64,000 bases of DNA from Mariniflexile sp. TRM1-10 (lineage in GTDB: Bacteria; Bacteroidota; Bacteroidia; Flavobacteriales; Flavobacteriaceae): assembly GCF_003425985.1 (NCBI RefSeq), contig NZ_CP022985.1:99501-163500 (forward strand), written 5' to 3'. Below, one piece after another: positions 43,720-51,890 of this stretch. The position numbers and the translations under genes are program-made. The notes under the pieces are model-generated. The model made no database searches, was not told the origin of the DNA, and was given only the letters and a program-made list of their open reading frames with translations. Each line of letters starts with the position of its first letter. Position 1 is the first letter of the stretch.

Positions 43720-44076
43720 AAATTGAAGCGCGTCACATTGAGCATTATCGAAAATGAAAATATATTCTTATTTGAAGATAAAAGCAAAGCTTGAGAAATA
43801 CGAATAAAAAATTTCTTGAAACAGACTATCCTCGAGGCAGAGCCATAGAGGTATTTCGCCTGTTTCATTTTGACCTCAGGGTCAAAAACCGAAATTTTGT
43901 ATTTTACCTCACCCAGAACTGCCCGAAAAGGCAGTTCTGACCTCTCCTCCAAAGGAGAGGTGAATTGGACACCCCGAAGCAGAGCCTTCGGGGAATTATT
44001 TAGATTAAAAACAATACTTCCAATGTCTTCGACTGCGCTCAGACTGACATCTGAATATGTTTGTTTTTTTGTCATG
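43711..44076. repeat. MITE-like element C1 with nested hairpin insert
   Basis: ACATGACAAAAATTG at the left end and its inverse (TTTTTGTCATGT) at the right. The flanking parts (43711-43790, 44011-44076) match C2 (45343-45512). About 220 bp are inserted in the middle. The right end supplies the stop of the upstream glycosyltransferase and the left end reaches the start of the next. Confidence 0.7.
43806..44010. repeat. Nested run of five hairpins, B3 to B4, inside C1
   Basis: In order: B3 (CTCGAGGCAGAGCC), TTTTGACC/GGGTCAAAA, CAGAACTGCC/GGCAGTTCTG, CCTCTCC/GGAGAGG, and B4 (CCCCGAAGCAGAGCCTTCGGGG in the form CCCCGAA-GCAGAGCC-TTCGGGG) followed by AATTATTTAGATTAA. B3 and B4 bracket the insert. 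Confidence 0.6.
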
Positions 44077-45214
44077 TTCTTAATATGGTTTTATAAAATT
44101 CTACGGAACGTTTCGCCACTAAATCATGACTAAAATGTGTTTTTACTTTTTCTCTGGCCGCCATACCTAATTGCCTTTGTTTTGAGGGATCATCAAGCAA
44201 TTCTAAAATGCGTTCAGCATACTGTTTGTGCTGGGTTGGATGCACTAAAAAACCTTCTTTACCATCTTCAATCATTTCGTTTGCCCAACCAATATTAGAA
44301 GCTACAATGGCTTTTTCCATAGCCATGGCTTCTAGCCACGATACGGGTAAGGCTTCTGCAAAGGTAGGAAATACACAAACCGTAGCCTCTTGAATGAGCT
44401 GTTGGATTTTTGAATAGTCAACCGCTCCCATATAGCTTACTTTCTTTATTGCCGATGCGCTAAATAAAGGTTGCATGAGTTGCCATGTCGAAGTCGACCC
44501 TGTTTTTTTATCACCACTATCTTTTCCTACCAAAATTAATGCTACTTCATTTTTTGAATCATGGACACGGTTGAATATTTTAGGCAATTCTAAAAGTCCT
44601 TTTTTTCTTATAAGTGTTCCAAAATATAAAATCGTTAATTTTTCAGACTTATTGGGGTTTGGTTTAAATACAGAGACATCAATACTATTGGGAATGACAG
44701 TAAAATGTTTATTCAACCCAAACAATTCATTCGTTAAATTTCCTGTATAAGCACTGACGCTAATAACACCATCTGCTTTTTTAAGAGCCTGTTTTTCAAG
44801 GAATTTATTTTTAAACTTAACTTTTCTGTTATCTAAATGGCAAAAATAGGTATCACTACCATGTTCTTTAATAACCAAAGGACATTTCGGATTTACAAAC
44901 GCTGTAAAACCGGTCCATTCTGGCGCTTCAACAAGCTCAATGTTGCCAGAATCATACAAGGAGTTGATCAAGCGTTCTACTTTTTTTTGTGTCAAAATAA
45001 GCGACAAGCCTTTTACTTTAATGTTTTTTATTTTATAAAAGTGAATGCCTGCTTCAATAAAAGAATCGTCTTGATCCTGTCTATAAACAAGAATGCTAAT
45101 ATCGTGTCCTAAATCAGATAAGGCTTTCGATAGATTTAAAATACTCGTGCCAATACCTCCAGCCGTTCCGGTTTTAGGATGGGGATATTCGGGTGTTAGG
45201 AAAGCGATTTTCAT
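44072..45214 (-). CDS. Glycosyltransferase family 4
   Basis: 380 residues. MKIAFLTPEYPHPKTGTAGG with GIGTSILNLSKALSDLGHD is the acceptor side; LTILYFGTLIRKKGLLELPK and VFPTFAEALPVSWLEAMAME are the donor side. The TGA stop at 44072 lies in the right end of C1, so its last residues may have been replaced. A structured repeat (A3) lies 47 bases upstream of its ATG. Confidence 0.87.
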   Translation of the reverse strand: MKIAFLTPEYPHPKTGTAGGIGTSILNLSKALSDLGHDISILVYRQDQDDSFIEAGIHFYKIKNIKVKGLSLILTQKKVERLINSLYDSGNIELVEAPEWTGFTAFVNPKCPLVIKEHGSDTYFCHLDNRKVKFKNKFLEKQALKKADGVISVSAYTGNLTNELFGLNKHFTVIPNSIDVSVFKPNPNKSEKLTILYFGTLIRKKGLLELPKIFNRVHDSKNEVALILVGKDSGDKKTGSTSTWQLMQPLFSASAIKKVSYMGAVDYSKIQQLIQEATVCVFPTFAEALPVSWLEAMAMEKAIVASNIGWANEMIEDGKEGFLVHPTQHKQYAERILELLDDPSKQRQLGMAAREKVKTHFSHDLVAKRSVEFYKTILRT

Positions 45215-45261
45215 ATCCCTATAAGTTTCATCTGGTTTATTTTCATTGTTTTAATTTGGTC

Positions 45262-45324
45262 AGATGGAACACCCTGAATAATCATGCTTGTGTGAGAAGC
45301 TTTTTCTCATGAGTGTTTTATCTG
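45262..45324 (-). ncRNA. Structured leader repeat, copy A3
   Basis: Minus strand: CAGATAAAACACT pairs with the 3' GTGTTCCATCTG. The inner hairpin differs (GAGAAAAAGCTTCTC), but AGCATGATTATTCAGGG is kept. It precedes the family-4 transferase gene by 47 bases. A partial echo of the 5' part (CAGATGAAACTTATAGGGA) lies between it and the ATG. Confidence 0.5.
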
Positions 45325-45342
45325 TTTATTTATATTGTTTTA

Positions 45343-45512
45343 GTACATGACAAAAATTGAGGCATGTCACATTGAGCATTATCGAAAATGAAAATATATT
45401 TTTATTTGAAGATAAAAGCAAAGCTTGCGAAATGCCATTAAAAACGATACTTCCAATGTCTTCGACTGCGCTCAGACTGACATCTCAATGTATTTTGATT
45501 TTTGTCATGTAC
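45343..45512. repeat. MITE-like element C2 (simple form of C1)
   Basis: AGTACATGACAAAAAT and its inverse ATTTTTGTCATGTACT are perfect 16-bp terminal inverted repeats. The 170-bp body contains one TTCGACTGCGCTCAG repeat and no insert, so it shows the state of C1 before the hairpin insertion. Confidence 0.75.
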
Positions 45513-45535
45513 TAAAATTTATTTTATATTTTGGT

Positions 45536-45598
45536 CAGATGGAACACCCTGAATAATCATGCTCGTGTATGTGAACGCTATTCCCATAGGTGTTTCAT
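45536..45598 (-). ncRNA. Structured leader repeat, copy A4
   Basis: Minus strand: ATGAAACACC pairs with GGTGTTCCAT at 9 of 10 positions. The core AGCATGATTATTCAGGG is kept. Its 5' part encodes the last codons and stop of the upstream transferase. It lies between two operon genes, with C2 and A3 following. Confidence 0.5.
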
Positions 45599-46666
45599 GT
45601 GATTGTGTACCATCATATCAATTGAAAATCTGTCTTCTATTAAAGTCCGTGTATGTCCTATAATATATTTTTCTCCTTTTATAATGTCGGCTAACAAGCC
45701 TGATAATGCTTTACTATTTTTAGTTTCAAATATAAACCCATTTTCATTGTTGGTTATAACTTCCGTATTGCCCCCAACTGGCGTAGTAATTACAGGAATA
45801 TTAGCCGCCAAACTTTCTAAAATAGATAAGCTAAAACATTCCATATGCGTGGGCTGAATCAAATAATCATACTGTTGGTATAAGGCTTTTAAAGTGGATT
45901 GACTGCCTTTAAAATTGAAAACAGCTTCTAGATTATAAAGTTTTACCAATTGAAACAAGCTGTCTTTATATGGGCCGTCGCCATACACATCAATCTTTAA
46001 ACTTTTTTTTATCGTTTCTGTCAATAAATAAACCGCACGTATTAAATCTTGAATGCCTTTAGATGCCCGTAAATGTGAAACTACTAAAAACTTAGGGTTT
46101 ATTCGACTTCTTTCCGTGGTTTTAGGAAGGATAGTATCAATCAACACCCCATTATAAATAGTTTGTGTTTTTGGTTTTAAATGGCTTCCAAAATCCTGTA
46201 AAATAGCCTGACTTGTATAGTTGGAAACTCCAATGAATAAATCAATATATCTTGAATATAAGAATCCCTTTAACTTCTTTTTTAATTGCTTTTTAAGTGA
46301 ATAACCTCCCAAAGGTCTGGGATTGTGGTCAACCGCAATAATTTTTGCTTTTTGAAGTTTCTTAACATCTACAAAAAAGGGCGTACACAACTCAATAAAA
46401 TGTGTAACTATATGTGAATACTGAACTTTTTGTGTTTTAATATAACTTGAAAAGCATGCTTCTAAACTGGAATCGTTCGCTGGAATTATATTAAATGTTG
46501 GATAACCTCCATGTCCGCCCTTATTTGGAAAAAACCAATCGACTGCAATCTGTTGTTCAGCACATTTATCATTAAACGCCCAGAAAAAATAGTCCATACC
46601 ACCTACCCGATCTTCAAGAAGTTCGTAATTGCAAATTACAGCTATATGTTTTCTAATTATGCCCAT
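45578..46666 (-). CDS. Glycosyltransferase family 4
   Basis: 362 residues. Donor-side motifs INPKFLVVSHLRASKGIQDL and THMECFSLSILESLAANIPV, TTPVGGNTEV. Its start overlaps the next gene by ten bases. The final residues (HMKHLWE) and stop come from structured repeat A4, so the natural C-terminus may have been altered. Confidence 0.86.
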   Translation of the reverse strand: MGIIRKHIAVICNYELLEDRVGGMDYFFWAFNDKCAEQQIAVDWFFPNKGGHGGYPTFNIIPANDSSLEACFSSYIKTQKVQYSHIVTHFIELCTPFFVDVKKLQKAKIIAVDHNPRPLGGYSLKKQLKKKLKGFLYSRYIDLFIGVSNYTSQAILQDFGSHLKPKTQTIYNGVLIDTILPKTTERSRINPKFLVVSHLRASKGIQDLIRAVYLLTETIKKSLKIDVYGDGPYKDSLFQLVKLYNLEAVFNFKGSQSTLKALYQQYDYLIQPTHMECFSLSILESLAANIPVITTPVGGNTEVITNNENGFIFETKNSKALSGLLADIIKGEKYIIGHTRTLIEDRFSIDMMVHNHMKHLWE

Positions 46667-48042
46667 TCTTTTAAACTTACCACTAATTGCTTATTGGTTT
46701 CTTCTAAAGATACGCCGACTTGTTGTTTAATAAAATTTTTTCGATTTAGTGAATCACTATCACTATTTAAATATCCTGAAATAGCAGCAAGTAATTGTTC
46801 TTTATCCTTGACTATTTTTGAAGATTGACTGGTCACCAAATGCTGAATATGTGCGTATCCTAAAAATCGTTGATCATCATACAACCCATTAGTGGCATGA
46901 CCAAAAATAGGATTAATAACAGGTTTATCAAACAACATAAAATCTAAACTCATGGTAGAAAGCATATTGATATTCAAATCGGAATATTCCAATAATGCCC
47001 TTAATTGTTTAACGTCTTCAAGTGTTGGGATACGTTGCGACCACGATTCTTGATGATTGGCGCGTACTTGTATCCATTTAGGGAAGTTCCATTTTATAAA
47101 TGGAAATCTTTCAACTAAAGAATGAAATCGAATGGGGTCTTCTGCTGGCGATGTTCTGACAATAAAATTAACCTGTTCAATTTTATTTTCTGTAATGGCA
47201 CTTGCTATGGTTTCTATATAAAGTTCATCATTTTTACTAGTTGAAATATCCCCACAACTAAAACATACCGTTTTTAAATTAGCATCCAAATTAAATTCCG
47301 AAATAAACGCTTCTTTCGATACTTTATAATCATCCATCACATACGGCACAAATTGGGGTGTTCCAACGACTTTAATTTGCTCCTGTTTGATAGATGTGTA
47401 AAACTGAAGTAAATCTTGTTTCATAACAGCGCTCCAAACCAAATAATAATCGAAATTGGAAGACATCCTGCCTTTTGAAGCCAAATTATCCCAGCTAAAA
47501 ATAAAGGCTGCCGTTTTTATTTTTTTTTGTTGTGCTGCATACACCAAAGGCGCAATATATGGAGGTCTTTGATGGGTGAAAAACAACAAATCAAAAGACT
47601 CTTTTTCTAAAATAGAAGCATAGCCTTTTGTAATTCTATGATTAGAAAAGGTACTATTTTGCAATTTTTGAAACTGTTGAATAGTAAATTCTGAATGAAA
47701 CAACGCCGTTAATTTATATATAAAACGAGTGGCATACCCTCTGGTTGTTTTTAGCTTAGAGTCATTGGTTTTTAAATTATCTTGAATCCCTAAATTTCCT
47801 TTTTGATGTAATTTAAGGTGTGCTATTTCTTTAGACTTTCTAAAAAACCAGGTTTTGAACGTTTCTTCAAACACATCCAATTCAATCACCCGAAGATTGG
47901 TATACGGCTTATAAATATCTTTTGGCAAACATGATAAAATAACCACCTCATCAAAACGTTTTTCGGCATGTCGTAAAAAATCACTTAAAATAAAGTTTCT
48001 AAAGCCAACGCCATCGGTAATTACCAATCCTAGTTTTTTCAT
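46657..48042 (-). CDS. GT-B-like transferase next to the sialic-acid genes
   Basis: 461 residues. No clear GT4 signature. It has a GT-B-like two-domain look (HQRPPYIAPLVYAAQQKKIK, then FSWDNLASKGRMSSNFDYYL and LVWSAVMKQDLLQFY, IKVVGTPQFVPYVMDDYK), resembling UDP-glycosyltransferase or polyglycerol-phosphate-type enzymes. It begins on the last base of neuC (TAATG), so it is tightly coupled to it. A transferase that uses the CMP-nonulosonic acid made nearby is an open possibility. Otherwise unassigned. Confidence 0.6.
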   Translation of the reverse strand: MKKLGLVITDGVGFRNFILSDFLRHAEKRFDEVVILSCLPKDIYKPYTNLRVIELDVFEETFKTWFFRKSKEIAHLKLHQKGNLGIQDNLKTNDSKLKTTRGYATRFIYKLTALFHSEFTIQQFQKLQNSTFSNHRITKGYASILEKESFDLLFFTHQRPPYIAPLVYAAQQKKIKTAAFIFSWDNLASKGRMSSNFDYYLVWSAVMKQDLLQFYTSIKQEQIKVVGTPQFVPYVMDDYKVSKEAFISEFNLDANLKTVCFSCGDISTSKNDELYIETIASAITENKIEQVNFIVRTSPAEDPIRFHSLVERFPFIKWNFPKWIQVRANHQESWSQRIPTLEDVKQLRALLEYSDLNINMLSTMSLDFMLFDKPVINPIFGHATNGLYDDQRFLGYAHIQHLVTSQSSKIVKDKEQLLAAISGYLNSDSDSLNRKNFIKQQVGVSLEETNKQLVVSLKEWA

Positions 48043-49163
48043 TAAAGTGATCTAAATTGTTTTTGATGATTCGTTTTCCAAAGTGATTCCGATTTTAAAA
48101 CGTTTAAAAATGCTTCCGCACTATGGCCATTCCCAAAATCAGTGATTTTGTTTACAACCACATGTTTAGCCGCTTCTATGCCTTCTAAAATCGTATTGAC
48201 ATGATAGTCTGTATTAATAATAGCATTAGAAATGGCTCTGTTATGTTGGCGCGTACCAATGTTAATGGTGGGAATGCCATAATAAGGTGCCTCCCTGACA
48301 CCAGCACTACTGTTGCCTATAATAAATTCTGAATGTCTTAAAAGTGTTAAAAAATATTCAAACCTAACAGAAGGGAACACTCTAAAATTCGGATGGTTTA
48401 AAATGGACTGATACGCATCTAAAATGATCTGACTTCCCATATCGTTATTCGGAAAAATAACCACATAGTTTTTATTGCTTTCAATTAAAGCCTCTACAAA
48501 AGCCTTGGCATAATGTGCCATTTGTTGATGCTCCGTGGTTACAGGATGAAACATAGCAACAGCATACGCATCAAAAGGAATGTTGTAATACGATTTTACG
48601 GTTTGTAAATCCGGCAACGTATTTGAAAACATGATATCGACATCAGGGGAACCAATACTATAAATAGATTCTGGCAACTCCCCCATTTGCTTTAATAAGG
48701 ACTTTGCTTTACCATTTGCCACAAAATGAATATGACTCATTTTACTGGTGGCATGACGCAACAATTCGTCGATAGTTCCTGATAATTCGCCACCTTCCAC
48801 ATGGGCGACCAAAATATTATTTAAACTACCTACAATGGCGCCTGCCAAGGCTTCCACTCGGTCACCATGAATGACAATTAAATCTGGTTGTGTATTTTTT
48901 ACAAACTCAGAAAAACCGGTGATGGTCTTCGCCAAGGTTAAATCCATACTGGCCTCATGGGTATCATTCCGAAACGTTGAAATGTTTTTAAAACCACAAC
49001 GTTCTACTTCAATGAGGGTATATCCATAAGTTTCGAGAAGATGCATGCCCGTAACAAAAATATGAGCTTCAAAATCCTGATGATTATCAAGAATTTGGAT
49101 AAGTGGTTTCATTTTACCAAAATCGGCCCGTGTACCTGTTAAAAACGCTATTTTTTTATGCAT
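48042..49163 (-). CDS. neuC: UDP-GlcNAc 2-epimerase, hydrolysing (NeuC type)
   Basis: 373 residues. KIAFLTGTRADFGKMKPLIQ, then VIHGDRVEALAGAIVGSLNN, AHVEGGELSGTIDELLRHAT, and IGNSSAGVREAPYYGIPTIN. The hydrolysing members release free ManNAc (or its bacillosamine-type analogue). With neuB and neuA upstream this makes a three-step CMP-nonulosonic acid path. 330 bp of repeats separate it from neuB. Confidence 0.88.
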   Translation of the reverse strand: MHKKIAFLTGTRADFGKMKPLIQILDNHQDFEAHIFVTGMHLLETYGYTLIEVERCGFKNISTFRNDTHEASMDLTLAKTITGFSEFVKNTQPDLIVIHGDRVEALAGAIVGSLNNILVAHVEGGELSGTIDELLRHATSKMSHIHFVANGKAKSLLKQMGELPESIYSIGSPDVDIMFSNTLPDLQTVKSYYNIPFDAYAVAMFHPVTTEHQQMAHYAKAFVEALIESNKNYVVIFPNNDMGSQIILDAYQSILNHPNFRVFPSVRFEYFLTLLRHSEFIIGNSSAGVREAPYYGIPTINIGTRQHNRAISNAIINTDYHVNTILEGIEAAKHVVVNKITDFGNGHSAEAFLNVLKSESLWKTNHQKQFRSL

Positions 49164-49203
49164 GCTTTTTTACTTGCAACAAATATAAAATTTTAATTAG
49201 TGA

Positions 49204-49292
49204 ACAACTAGTCAATAGTCACTAGCCACTAGCCACTAGTTGGTAATCAACAACCAATTCAACGATTCAACAATTAAACGATTCAACAAATA
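49204..49292. repeat. Word-like repeat (CACTAGC, GATTCAAC)
   Basis: ACTAGTCAATAGTCACTAGC is followed by repeats of CACTAGC, then CAACGATTCAAC/AAACGATTCAAC. Another site of locus-specific short words. No ORF. Confidence 0.45.
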
Positions 49293-49307
49293 AACAACAA
49301 ACTCCCT

Positions 49308-49442
49308 GTCAGACTGAGCGCAGTCGAAGTCCTATTATTACCAACACTTTCTTCACACAGCTTCGACAAGCTCAGCTTGACAAACGTTGTTCCACAAAAC
49401 TAACTTAATAAACCATACGTTGTCAGACTGAGCCTGTCGAAG
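49308..49442. repeat. TTCGAC-type repeats D6, three copies
   Basis: GTCAGACTGAGCGCAGTCGA (49308), TTCGACAAGCTCAGCTTGAC (49362) and GTCAGACTGAGCCTGTCGAA (49422). The first and second face each other. They fill the neuB-neuC gap with the word repeats. Confidence 0.65.
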
Positions 49443-49493
49443 TCCTATTACCGACACCTCCTTCATATAACTTCAACAAACTTAACAGTGGTT

Positions 49494-50537
49494 TTATTCA
49501 ATATCCCCCCAAGTTAATTGTTCATCATTTTCAATATCCCGACTGGCTCTTTTTCCTAAAATGCTATCAAAATGTTCTGCTAAAATTTTGCCTGTACCAG
49601 GGCGTTTAACCCAAATATTCTTTTTGGTAAAAACAGCTCCTTTTTTAATGTTTGAAATACTACACACCGTTGCAAAAGCAAAATCAATAGTGACTTGTTC
49701 TTCTTTAGCCGGTTCTTTAGTACCTCCTCGCATGAGCGCGATTTCTTTACTACCCGCAATAAGTTCTTTACAACTCGTTTCGTCCATACTGCAAACAATA
49801 TCCGGTCCTTGGCGTTGCATGTGGTCGGTGAAATGACGCTCCAGTATAGACCCACCCAAAGCGACTGCTCCCAAGCACGCATTGTTATTTAAAGTATGGT
49901 CACTTAACCCAAAAACCTTATCTGGAAACACATGATGCAATGCCATCATAGCTCCAAAGCGTACCAAATGGCTTGGTGTTGGATATAAATTGGTGGTATG
50001 TAAAAGCGCCACGGGTACATGATGCTTATCAAAAATTGCTACAGCCTTTTTAACACTTTCAATGGTATTCATACCCGTACTTAAAATAACTGGTTTTCCA
50101 AACTGGGCAATATGCTCTAATAATGGATAATTATTACATTCGCCTGAGCCTATTTTATAAGCCGGCACATCAAATCGCTTTAAACGTTCTGCTGCTGCGC
50201 GTGAAAAAGGCGTAGAAATAAAGATCATGCCTTTACTTTCAACATAGTTTTTTAGTTCCAATTCATCGGCTTCATTTAAAGCACAACGTTCCATAATATC
50301 GTAAATGGATACATCCGCATTTCCAGGAATCACTTGTTTGGCTACACGGCTCATTTCATCTTCAACAATATGGGTTTGATGTTTTACAACCTCAACACCC
50401 GCTCTAAAAGCGGCATCAACCATTTGTTTTGCGACTTGCAAGGAACCTTCATGATTGATGCCTATTTCGGCAATAACCAATGGTGGAAAATCTTGACCAA
50501 TTTTGCGACCTGCTATGTCTATAAATGGGTTATTCAT
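49494..50537 (-). CDS. neuB: N-acetylneuraminate synthase family (NeuB)
   Basis: 347 residues. TIM barrel: [79 protein letters not shown]-terminal antifreeze-like (SAF) domain from ~280. Condenses an N-acyl-mannosamine-type sugar with phosphoenolpyruvate. Overlaps neuA by eight bases. Sialic, legionaminic or pseudaminic acid cannot be told apart by eye. Confidence 0.9.
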   Translation of the reverse strand: MNNPFIDIAGRKIGQDFPPLVIAEIGINHEGSLQVAKQMVDAAFRAGVEVVKHQTHIVEDEMSRVAKQVIPGNADVSIYDIMERCALNEADELELKNYVESKGMIFISTPFSRAAAERLKRFDVPAYKIGSGECNNYPLLEHIAQFGKPVILSTGMNTIESVKKAVAIFDKHHVPVALLHTTNLYPTPSHLVRFGAMMALHHVFPDKVFGLSDHTLNNNACLGAVALGGSILERHFTDHMQRQGPDIVCSMDETSCKELIAGSKEIALMRGGTKEPAKEEQVTIDFAFATVCSISNIKKGAVFTKKNIWVKRPGTGKILAEHFDSILGKRASRDIENDEQLTWGDIE

Positions 50538-51195
50538 TATTGTATTTGTTTATCATAAATTCTGCTAAGTCAAAATCTTCCTGTGTATCAATATCTATTG
50601 AAACAAAAGGGTGGTCTACAATTAACGGAAATGCATTTTCTGTTATAATTTGGTTATTCAAAATATGCGTTGCTTTTGTAATGTATAACAAGCCATTTTC
50701 AAAATACAAAGGCTCTAAATCTTGACTACGCTGCCCAATAGAATAATTAAATGGTTTAAAAATACCCTTTTCAATAGTCCCAAATTTTTGATGGTTTCGG
50801 GACACCGTAAATAAACTATCGTATGTGTTGCTTTTATACCGTTGAAATGCTTCTGTTAACAAAAGTTTAGGTCGTAACGGATTTGTGGACTGCAATAAAA
50901 TAACATTTTCAATAGCATCATCTATAGACTCTAAAACATGTTTTAAAGCGGTTACTGTAGGCTCCAAATCTCCAGACAGTTCTCGTGGTCTATCAATAAC
51001 AAATGCACCATGTTCTAAGGCTATGTTTTTTATGTCTTTGCTATCTGTCGATACATAAATAGTATCAATAAAATCATGTTCCTTAGCATAATTTATACTG
51101 TGAACCAATAAGGGTATGCTTGCCAATAACTTGATATTTTTATTAGGCAATCGTTTTGAATGTCCCCTGGCTGGTATGATGGCTATGGTTTTCAA
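50530..51195 (-). CDS. neuA: CMP-nonulosonate (acylneuraminate) cytidylyltransferase
   Basis: 221 residues. Nucleotidyltransferase motif [20 protein letters not shown], then [20 protein letters not shown] and [15 protein letters not shown]. Activates the sugar acid with CTP. First of the three sialic-type genes in transcript order. 22 bases after the methyltransferase gene stop. Confidence 0.9.
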   Translation of the reverse strand: MKTIAIIPARGHSKRLPNKNIKLLASIPLLVHSINYAKEHDFIDTIYVSTDSKDIKNIALEHGAFVIDRPRELSGDLEPTVTALKHVLESIDDAIENVILLQSTNPLRPKLLLTEAFQRYKSNTYDSLFTVSRNHQKFGTIEKGIFKPFNYSIGQRSQDLEPLYFENGLLYITKATHILNNQIITENAFPLIVDHPFVSIDIDTQEDFDLAEFMINKYNNE

Positions 51196-51217
51196 ATTCC
51201 TATTATTTTAATATGTG

Positions 51218-51865
51218 TCATGATATTTTTCTAGCAACTATTCCATAACTCATGCCTTTGGCTAAAGGGTTTCTGTATTCTATAAAAGATTCTACTTTAT
51301 ACTTTAACCAATCTTTAATTGATGTTGTTTTTCTATCTTTATACTGCATATCAACTATAGCATATTCCAATACCTCAAATCCACTTCTTTTTAAAAACTC
51401 GTAAACAACATGTTTCCAAGGAGTAAATACGTGATTTTCTACAATATGTTTTTCTTGAAACGCATAAAGAGAACCTCTTAAAAACAAACTTAATATATTT
51501 TTACTAGATTGTGGATTCGGAGTAGTTAATATTAATACCCCTTCTTTTTCCATATGTGTTGCAATATTTTGTATACCAAAAAGTGGATTATCTAGATGTT
51601 CTAACACTTCTAAAAAAATAACAATCCCAGCGTTTTCAACATTATTTGGAGCTTTATCATTTAAATTCCAAATTACAGATTCGTCTATCTTTTTAACATA
51701 ATCAAAAGGTTGCCATTTAGCACCAATACTTTCAATTTCTTTTTTCATGTGCCCAAATCCTGCACCAATATCACTGACTATTTTATTTGGTGCAAAATAG
51801 AAATACTTGTTTAACATAATACTTGCAAAACATGACCTGTTCTTATATATTTCTATTTTTTCCAT
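51218..51865 (-). CDS. Class I SAM-dependent methyltransferase
   Basis: 215 residues. SAM site IVSDIGAGFGHMKKEIESIG, acidic second-strand end replaced by WQPFDYVKKID, then IVIFLEVLEHLDNPLFGIQN and GVLILTTPNPQSSKN. Methyltransf_11/23 type. Likely methylates a sugar or glycolipid in this pathway, or is a housekeeping-like Ubi/Coq relative. Context favours the polymer. Confidence 0.8.
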   Translation of the reverse strand: MEKIEIYKNRSCFASIMLNKYFYFAPNKIVSDIGAGFGHMKKEIESIGAKWQPFDYVKKIDESVIWNLNDKAPNNVENAGIVIFLEVLEHLDNPLFGIQNIATHMEKEGVLILTTPNPQSSKNILSLFLRGSLYAFQEKHIVENHVFTPWKHVVYEFLKRSGFEVLEYAIVDMQYKDRKTTSIKDWLKYKVESFIEYRNPLAKGMSYGIVARKIS

Positions 51866-51890
51866 ACTATATACTTCCTTTAGTCAAATA

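Noticed and set aside
43686-44075. 129-residue minus-strand ORF between two glycosyltransferases
   Set aside because: It lies almost wholly in MITE C1 and its hairpin insert, has no recognisable domain, and is made of repeat sequence.
49580-49882. 100-residue minus-strand ORF inside neuB
   Set aside because: A shadow frame of the strong neuB reading, with basic, low-quality composition.
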